Assembly: GCF_000282895.1 (NCBI RefSeq)
Contig: NZ_ALBQ01000034.1
Span: 1-64,000, forward strand
DNA length: 64,000 bases
Direction: 5' to 3'
Source of the DNA: Sphingomonas sp. ATCC 31555
GTDB lineage: Bacteria; Pseudomonadota; Alphaproteobacteria; Sphingomonadales; Sphingomonadaceae
Every line of letters begins with the position of its first letter. Within the stretch, counting starts at the first letter, position 1. Shown piece by piece: positions 59,211-64,000 of the stretch. The position numbers were made by a program, and so were the translations under genes. The notes beneath the pieces are model-generated. The model saw only the letters and a list, made by a program, of their open reading frames with translations. It did not search any database and had not been told where the DNA came from.

Positions 59211-59651
59211 TTAGGGTGCCACGTAATCCGACGTGCCACCGCCGACGGCCACATTGGGTCCCTGATCCGCCTGCTGATCCGCGACACTGCCGGTCGCGCC
59301 GGTGCCTTCATTCTGGCACCGCGAAACCGTGGTCGACAGGTTGCGAAGGGCAGCACGCGCCGTGTTGGACAGATCGCCCTGCAGCACTGTGTTCAATGCC
59401 TTGGTCGTCGCACCGCAGCCTGCATTGGCCTGATCCAGAACGAACGCCAGCTGCGCCTCCAATGCGCCGACACGGGCGTCGTCCGGCTTGCCTTCCAGCG
59501 CTGCGCGGATCGCCTGCACCACCGCGTCTGCTTGCTGGTCCTCGTCGACCGGTGCAGGCGCAGGCGTCTGCGTCGCCTCTCCCGTCTGCGTCGCCGCAGG
59601 GTTTGCAATCGACAGCGATCCCGCCGCAAGAACGATGAATACTCCGCGCAC
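59211..59651 (-). CDS. Small exported unknown protein of the exopolysaccharide cluster
   Basis: A 146-residue protein with a signal peptide (to about 21, NPAATQ), an acidic Pro/Thr/Ala-rich linker, then helical segments with two Cys (NAGCGATTK and VSRCQNEG), which may form a disulfide. The C terminus is Gly/Ser-rich. GTG start at 59651 with GGGGGAG upstream. It sits between the outer-membrane barrel and the export protein in the same unit. No known family is recognised; the location argues for a periplasmic or outer-membrane accessory role. Confidence 0.75.
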   Translation of the reverse strand: MRGVFIVLAAGSLSIANPAATQTGEATQTPAPAPVDEDQQADAVVQAIRAALEGKPDDARVGALEAQLAFVLDQANAGCGATTKALNTVLQGDLSNTARAALRNLSTTVSRCQNEGTGATGSVADQQADQGPNVAVGGGTSDYVAP

Positions 59652-59672
59652 CGGAACTCCCCCTTCTCGTTT

Positions 59673-59688
59673 CCTCTGAAATCAGAGG
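59673..59688 (-). terminator. Weak hairpin between the export gene and the unknown small gene
   Basis: CCTCTGA (59673-59679) is mirrored by TCAGAGG (59682-59688) around AA. On the minus strand no good T-run follows, so it may only attenuate expression of the genes below the export gene. Confidence 0.35.
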
Positions 59689-59752
59689 TATTTAATCTCC
59701 AAACGCATCCATTCGCACATTCAGCGTCATCGACTGAGCCCGATTTTCAGGA

Positions 59753-60310
59753 TCAGAAGAATCGCTCTCCAATACGTACGGTATCACCCGGAGATACACG
59801 AACAGAAGCATCAAGGCGAATCCTCTGTTCTTTGTCATCTCCCGCCCTCCGCAGGAAGACGTGCTTACGATCAGCCCTGTAGCTGAAACCTTCCGCCGTC
59901 GCCACCGCGTTTAGAACTGTCAACCCAGAGGAATATGGATATTGTCCAGGTTTTTTTACTTCCCCGAGGATATAGTAGGGACGAAAGGTGAGAACATCGA
60001 TGCTGACTTTCGGCTCGCGAATATATCCATCGGCCAACTTGGTCCGAATATCTTCCGCTACCTGGCTGGCGGTCCTGCCTTGTGCCGGAACATTGCCGAT
60101 CAGCGACATCGACACAGAGCCGTTTGCATTCACAAGATATTCGCCCGAAAGCGACGGCTCGTCATAGACGATGACGCGAACCTTGTCGGCAACGCCCAGA
60201 TGATAATCCTGGTCCGCCGACACCGCAGAAGCGGCAGGCGCGGCTTCCTGTGCAAATGCAGCACCATTCAACGCCAGTAACAAGAACATGATGGTTAGAA
60301 GACGCTTCAC
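59753..60310 (-). CDS. Polysaccharide export protein (Wza/GelD-like, outer-membrane)
   Basis: An exporter of 185 residues with the Poly_export domain. Signal peptide to about 21 (NGAAFAQ); then DYHLGVADKVRVIVYDEPSL with GEYLVNANGSVSMSLIG, followed by NVPAQGRTASQVAEDIRTKL, DGYIREPKVSIDVLTFRPYY and ILGEVKKPGQYPYSSGLTVL. This matches the short Wza-type (SpsD/GelD) forms that have only the export domain plus one SLBB-like unit. There is no lipobox Cys. The GTG at 60310 has AAGGAGG 9-15 bases upstream. It is the first gene of the minus unit and marks its probable promoter in 60311-60364. Confidence 0.93.
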   Translation of the reverse strand: MKRLLTIMFLLLALNGAAFAQEAAPAASAVSADQDYHLGVADKVRVIVYDEPSLSGEYLVNANGSVSMSLIGNVPAQGRTASQVAEDIRTKLADGYIREPKVSIDVLTFRPYYILGEVKKPGQYPYSSGLTVLNAVATAEGFSYRADRKHVFLRRAGDDKEQRIRLDASVRVSPGDTVRIGERFF

Positions 60311-60364
60311 CTCGTCATCCTCCTTGTCACCTTCTTATCAAGAAACCGAATATTAAGCAATGCA

Positions 60365-61387
60365 TTACTGCACCGTAACGGGAATTGCGCAGGAAGAACG
60401 CGGTCGGATCGTGGTTACCACGGGCAAATGATCCGATCCGTTTGCAGGCCCGCGATGGACCGCAACAACCTGCCAGCGGGGACCCAAAAACAGGTGGTCC
60501 AAGGGCAAAAATGGTTGCACTGCAACATCGTGCAGGCGGGCGGGCCACGTCACGCGCAATTGCGTCACGCGCCGCATCGGCGCCCATTCAGCCTCCAGCC
60601 GCCGCATGCCGAACTGCCAGGCAGGCAGGTTGAAATCGCCAGCGATCAGCATCTGTTCTCGCGGAAGATGAGCAATTTCGGCGCGCAGCCGTGCCAGATT
60701 GCGACGCTGCCCCGCATAGGGCCACGGGCGGGCGAGATGGATGCCTATCACGTCCAGATCGCCGCAGCTGGTTTCGAGACGGGCCCAGGCGGCGGACAAG
60801 GCGCGCCGGTTCTCGGGGTCGCCCTGCGCGAGGCTGCGAGCAGCGCGAATCGGCAGTCGCGAAAGAATCCAGGTGGAGCAACGCCCCCCCGGCGCACAGT
60901 TCACCCGCCCGGCAAAGTGCGGGAGCAGCGATTGCAGCAACGCCGACTGCCAGCCCACCTCGGCGAGCACCACGATGTCGGGCCGCTGCGCCAGGATCCA
61001 GCGCGCGGCCTGCTGCGGGACGGGATTGTGCTTCCAGGCGTTGAACTGCACGATTCGCAGATCGCGGACCGGATCCTCTGTCATCGCTTGGGGGGCAGCG
61101 GCCAGGCCTGGCAACAGCGTGACCGCGGCATAACCGACGCCCAGCGTCGCAATGCCCAAGGCCGCGCGCCGGTGCCGCGCTGCCAGGCAAAGCGCAGCCC
61201 CCAGCGCCAGCAGCGGCCATGCCGGGGCGACGATGTTGGCGGCATCCCCTGGCTCCCACACTGTGCCGAGCAGGCCGAAGCCGATTCCCAGCCCGGCCAG
61301 AGACGCCAGAACAAGTCCGAAACCCTGGCGCAACCTTTCGCCCACGCCAGGGCGCGGCGCAGCACCGACCGCTTGCAGTCTGAACAT
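60365..61387 (-). CDS. Endonuclease/exonuclease/phosphatase family membrane protein
   Basis: A 340-residue protein with two to three N-terminal membrane segments (about 23-43, 53-69 and 75-92) and a C-terminal EEP domain. The family motifs are IVQFNAWKHN (about 112-121), DIVVLAEVGWQ (metal-binding Glu), VIGIHLARPWPYA, LIAGDFNLP (Asn/Asp pair) and NGSDHLPVVTTI (the catalytic Asp-His). Such proteins cleave phosphodiesters or phospholipid headgroups; the substrate is unknown. GGAGG precedes ATG 61387. The gene lies upstream of the export gene on the same strand, with a 54-base gap. Confidence 0.9.
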   Translation of the reverse strand: MFRLQAVGAAPRPGVGERLRQGFGLVLASLAGLGIGFGLLGTVWEPGDAANIVAPAWPLLALGAALCLAARHRRAALGIATLGVGYAAVTLLPGLAAAPQAMTEDPVRDLRIVQFNAWKHNPVPQQAARWILAQRPDIVVLAEVGWQSALLQSLLPHFAGRVNCAPGGRCSTWILSRLPIRAARSLAQGDPENRRALSAAWARLETSCGDLDVIGIHLARPWPYAGQRRNLARLRAEIAHLPREQMLIAGDFNLPAWQFGMRRLEAEWAPMRRVTQLRVTWPARLHDVAVQPFLPLDHLFLGPRWQVVAVHRGPANGSDHLPVVTTIRPRSSCAIPVTVQ

Positions 61388-61461
61388 CGGCTAGTCCTCC
61401 ACGGAGGGATCTGAGGGGAATGTTAAGCGTTCCGTAACGATTGCTCTGGCAGAAGGACAGC

Positions 61462-61719
61462 ATGGCGAAGCTGCAGGAAAATCGAAACGGCGAAACGCCG
61501 TCGTCGGCGCCCCGGGCGCCCATCTGGTCGTCGGCCCAGGCGCCGGGCTTTGTGCCCTCGCCGGTCCATGGCTTTCAGGCGCGGATTGCCGCGGCCTGTC
61601 TGGACGAGGCACCGGACGATCACGCGCGCTGGCCCGGTGCGGTACGCCTGGCGCTGCTCGGCGGCGGCGTCGCACTTTCCTGGTGGATCGCAATCCAGTT
61701 CGCCCGCGCGATCTTGTGA
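61462..61719 (+). CDS. Small unknown protein with C-terminal membrane helix
   Basis: An 85-residue protein starting at ATG 61462 (AAGGA just upstream), hydrophilic for about 60 residues and then with one helix (VRLALLGGGVALSWWIAIQF) at the end. The C-terminal helix suggests a tail-anchored form. It is divergent from the EEP gene and upstream of the transglutaminase-like gene. No family is recognised. Confidence 0.65.
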   Translation: MAKLQENRNGETPSSAPRAPIWSSAQAPGFVPSPVHGFQARIAAACLDEAPDDHARWPGAVRLALLGGGVALSWWIAIQFARAIL

Positions 61720-61823
61720 TCCCCTTAAGTCGATTACCTTAACGTAAAAGTTAACCACCTCGTTAAACCTCAAATAAGCACGTCCTCCATTACTCCGCTG
61801 CCACATCAGGCGGAGTATGCAGG

Positions 61824-62489
61824 ATGCGTAAGCGTAGCGCGGCAGCGTGTATTGCCGCTCTTTTGATGTGGCCGTACTTGGCTTCGGCACAAGAATATCG
61901 ATTTGTTCCTACGGCCAGCACAACGGATGCTCCACGCGGGTTCGTCGCATTGTGCCAAGCGGACGGTGCACTGTGCCGCATGCTCGGCGGTCTTCCGGGG
62001 TATGGCGAGAGTCAGACCGGTCGCGCCGTTGCCGCGACCGCGAGCATCGCGCTCACTCTTCCCCAACACGCCGCGATCGATGCCGGTAGCGATTCCTCCA
62101 AGCTGCTCGCCAGCGTCAACCGCTTGGTCAACAGCCGCGTCCGTCAACGCACCGATCTTGCCGCGTTCGGCGAAGGCGAGCTGTGGCGCCGCAGCGGCAT
62201 CGGGCGGGGGGCCGTGGGCGACTGCGAGGATCTCGCGATCGAAAAGCGGCTGCAGCTGATCGACGCGGGCTATCCCGCCGATCGACTGTTCTTCGCAGTC
62301 GTCTATCGCCGTGGACTGGGCCTGCATACGCTGCTGCTAGCCCGCACAGACGATGGCGACATGGTGCTGGACAGCCGCTCGCCTTATGTTCGGCCCTGGC
62401 ACGAAGCCGGCTATGACTGGATCAGCGCGCAGGCGCCAGGCGAAGCCGGCCGGTGGCAGACGGTGGTGGTCCCCTCCCGTCGATCCTGA
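61824..62489 (+). CDS. Transglutaminase-like cysteine peptidase (BTLCP, DUF920)
   Basis: A 221-residue secreted protein: signal peptide to about 19 (LASAQ), then the bacterial transglutaminase-like cysteine peptidase fold. The catalytic set is seen as Cys in VGDCEDLAIEKR, His in GLGLHTLLLARTD and Asp in MVLDSRSPYVRPW. In other bacteria such proteases (LapG) cut large adhesins to release biofilm cells; its partner LapD and the adhesin are not adjacent, so that role is inference. Start ATG 61824. Confidence 0.9.
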   Translation: MRKRSAAACIAALLMWPYLASAQEYRFVPTASTTDAPRGFVALCQADGALCRMLGGLPGYGESQTGRAVAATASIALTLPQHAAIDAGSDSSKLLASVNRLVNSRVRQRTDLAAFGEGELWRRSGIGRGAVGDCEDLAIEKRLQLIDAGYPADRLFFAVVYRRGLGLHTLLLARTDDGDMVLDSRSPYVRPWHEAGYDWISAQAPGEAGRWQTVVVPSRRS

Positions 62490-62565
62490 TCCAGCCGCCG
62501 AGGCTTGATCGGCAGATCGATTTCGCCGAGCAGTGCCGTGGATTTGGATCGAGGAAAGGCAGGGC

Positions 62566-63039
62566 ATGTCGAAGGCGACGCGCGCCACGCGCATGCTGGA
62601 AGCGGCGAATATCCCGTTCAGCGTCCACAGCTACGATTATGATCCCGATGCCGACCAGATTGGGATGCAGGCGGCGGAGGCGCTGGGCGAGCCGCCAGCG
62701 CGGGTGTTGAAGACGCTGATGGCGCTGGCCGACGGCAAGCCGGTGCTCGCCATCGTACCGTCCGATCGCCAAGTGGCGATGAAGCGGCTCGCAACCGCAC
62801 TGGACGCGAAATCGGCCGAGATGATGAAGCCTGCTGAGGCGGAGCGGATCTCCGGTTACAAAGTCGGCGGGATCAGCCCGTTTGGGCAGAGGCGGTCTTG
62901 CCCGGTAGTGATCGAGCAGGATGCGCTGACGGAGCCTCATGTATACGTCAACGGCGGGCAGCGCGGCCTTCAAGTGCGGCTGACGCCCGGCGACGCCGCC
63001 CGGCTGCTCGCGGCAAGAGTGGCGGCGATCACCGTCTGA
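62566..63039 (+). CDS. ybaK: Cys-tRNA(Pro)/Cys-tRNA(Cys) deacylase YbaK
   Basis: A trans-editing enzyme of 157 residues that removes Cys wrongly attached to tRNA-Pro. It has HSYDYDPDADQIGMQAAEAL, RVLKTLMALADGKPVLAIVP, KRLATALDAKSAEM, KVGGISPFGQRR and VYVNGGQRGLQVRLTPGDAA; the Lys of RVLKTL and the GG.SPFG loop are the family landmarks. The ATG at 62566 has GAGGAAAGGCAGGG before it and gives the right family length. It starts 76 bases after the peptidase gene and may be in the same unit. Confidence 0.95.
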   Translation: MSKATRATRMLEAANIPFSVHSYDYDPDADQIGMQAAEALGEPPARVLKTLMALADGKPVLAIVPSDRQVAMKRLATALDAKSAEMMKPAEAERISGYKVGGISPFGQRRSCPVVIEQDALTEPHVYVNGGQRGLQVRLTPGDAARLLAARVAAITV

Positions 63040-63081
63040 AACGCAACATCGGAAGACGAACGCTGCCGTCGCGATCCCCAC

Positions 63082-63099
63082 GGCCATTTAACTATGGCC
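63082..63099. repeat. Small hairpin GGCCAT/ATGGCC
   Basis: GGCCAT (63082-63087) mirrored by ATGGCC (63094-63099) with a 6-base loop in the 150-base gap between ybaK and the next gene. It could be a weak terminator for ybaK, but there is no T-run. Confidence 0.3.
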
Positions 63100-63189
63100 A
63101 CCATACTTCTACTATGCTTCTCGCGGTCGTGTTGCGCTTAACTTCAAAGGTATTGAGCGGCATAGAGATTTAAGGCGCCCGCAACGATC

Positions 63190-64000
63190 ATGTGCATACG
63201 CAGCATCCTCCGCACTACGCTGATGCTCGATAGAAGGCATGTGCGCCTCGCGCCCCGCAGATCACTCTTCGTCGCGGCGATTGCATCCTGGTCCGGACTT
63301 GCGGCGACGCCTGCGGACCTATCGTTAGCGCAATCCAGCGAGCGGATTGCGGTGGAAAATTCCGACAACGAGATCGTAGTCACCGGGATTAGCGGCATCG
63401 TAGTGAATGGGCGAGCCCGCCGGTGTCGCCCCGTCGCCGGGGATCCCCTCGATGCTGTGGACCTGCGCTCGGGCTACGACACGGACCCCCACTCAGGGCT
63501 GCAGGTGGCCAAATACATGGCCATCATCCCCGACGGCCCATCGGGGTACATTGCCGCTCCCAATGCCGAGCAGATCACCGGTCCCGCCTTCTGGCAGCGC
63601 ATCGGCGTCGGGATGGATCAGTATGTCTTTCGCGCACCATCGAACAATAGGCCGATGTGCGTCGGCGGGAGCGGCGGCATCGACAGGTTTGCCGGCTTCC
63701 GGCGTATCGTCCACGCCACCCCCTATCGAGGGCACCGTCTGCGGTTCACCGCATGGGTCGCCACCGGAGGAGCGCAGCAGGTCAGCTTCTGGCTGGCCGC
63801 CGGAACTCAATGGCACCAGCAACGCGGTCAATTGAAAGCGCGAAGGACCGAAACCAATCGATTGTTGAACGGCGGCAACACCAACGCCGTACCTTTCGGG
63901 GGAAACCACGGTTGGACGCCGGTTCTGATCGAGACCGGCCCAATTCACAAGGATGCCGATCACATCAGCTATGGTTTCGATCTGCAGGGTTCGGGCGATG
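63190..64000 (+). CDS. Secreted protein of unknown function, cut by the window edge
   Basis: An open frame from ATG 63190 that has no stop before the window ends (about 270 codons seen). The N terminus has a basic start, then LFVAAIASWSGLAATPADLS as a signal peptide. A first part includes NSDNEIVVTGISGIVVNGRA; a later part has GFRRIVHATPYRGHRLRFTA, AAGTQWHQQRGQ, and ETGPIHKDADHISYGFDLQG, which resembles a carbohydrate-binding-like sandwich domain in which the pattern YRGHRLRFTA...W.(P/V)..ISYGF recurs. A role in binding a surface glycan is inference. The C terminus is missing, so the family cannot be fixed. Confidence 0.7.
   Translation, partial: MCIRSILRTTLMLDRRHVRLAPRRSLFVAAIASWSGLAATPADLSLAQSSERIAVENSDNEIVVTGISGIVVNGRARRCRPVAGDPLDAVDLRSGYDTDPHSGLQVAKYMAIIPDGPSGYIAAPNAEQITGPAFWQRIGVGMDQYVFRAPSNNRPMCVGGSGGIDRFAGFRRIVHATPYRGHRLRFTAWVATGGAQQVSFWLAAGTQWHQQRGQLKARRTETNRLLNGGNTNAVPFGGNHGWTPVLIETGPIHKDADHISYGFDLQGSGD

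Noticed and set aside
63493..63963. Minus-strand frames near the right edge (also 63144-63398).
   Set aside because: The plus-strand frame from 63190 is open to the edge, has a signal peptide and fits better; the minus frames are its shadow.

Overview
The window looks like a chromosome segment of a GC-rich sphingomonad (Sphingomonas or a close relative; Alphaproteobacteria). The reasons are the density of TonB-dependent receptors (four), a PEP-CTERM secreted metalloprotease, a xanthorhodopsin plus beta-carotene oxygenase pair, a TonB-receptor/flavin-halogenase/SapC/cupin locus, and a sphingan-like exopolysaccharide cluster. The genus is inferred from gene content; no rRNA is present. There is one tRNA gene (Pro, CGG) and no CRISPR array, insertion sequence or integrase that I could recognise.

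Layout. 1-4.2 kb: a chemoreceptor, then a decaying stretch holding an internally deleted, frameshifted porin remnant, the tail of a DNA methyltransferase with two in-frame stops, two long hairpins, and an unknown protein with a duplicated helix-turn-helix-like unit. 4.2-18.2 kb: rplJ-rplL, with its own promoter and a strong terminator, separated from rpoB-rpoC by about 4.2 kb on the opposite strand (two tandem paralogous membrane proteins and a TonB receptor); rpoB has its own consensus-like promoter. 18.3-21.4 kb: modABC (molybdate uptake) followed by a nucleoside-hydrolase-like protein. 21.6-28 kb: PEP-CTERM metalloprotease and a 1642-residue autotransporter. 28.2-33 kb: a TonB receptor, then rhodopsin, blh and a small membrane protein. 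33.2-36.2 kb: lepA and a CsgG-like/SH3 protein. 36.2-39.8 kb: TonB receptor, NadR-type kinase and PnuC, a likely nicotinamide riboside uptake set. 40-50.5 kb: tRNA-Pro, MFS transporter divergent from a five-gene TonB receptor/halogenase/SapC/cupin/halogenase unit that ends in a LacI regulator; two matching operator-like palindromes lie in the divergent promoter. 50.6-51.6 kb: cell wall hydrolase. 51.8-60.3 kb: exopolysaccharide cluster in two converging halves. 60.4-64 kb: EEP-family protein, small membrane protein, transglutaminase-like peptidase, YbaK deacylase, and a secreted protein that runs off the right edge.

How the genes work together. Many encode uptake across the outer membrane (TonB receptors) paired with an inner-membrane carrier (PnuC, MFS) and an enzyme that traps or modifies the substrate. 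The rhodopsin could supply proton motive force for such uptake, with Blh making its retinal from beta-carotene. In the exopolysaccharide cluster a priming sugar transferase, a GT4 glycosyltransferase and a polymerase/ligase-like membrane protein (+ strand) meet the export protein, outer-membrane barrel and BY-kinase chain-length regulator (- strand), with two unknown proteins alongside.
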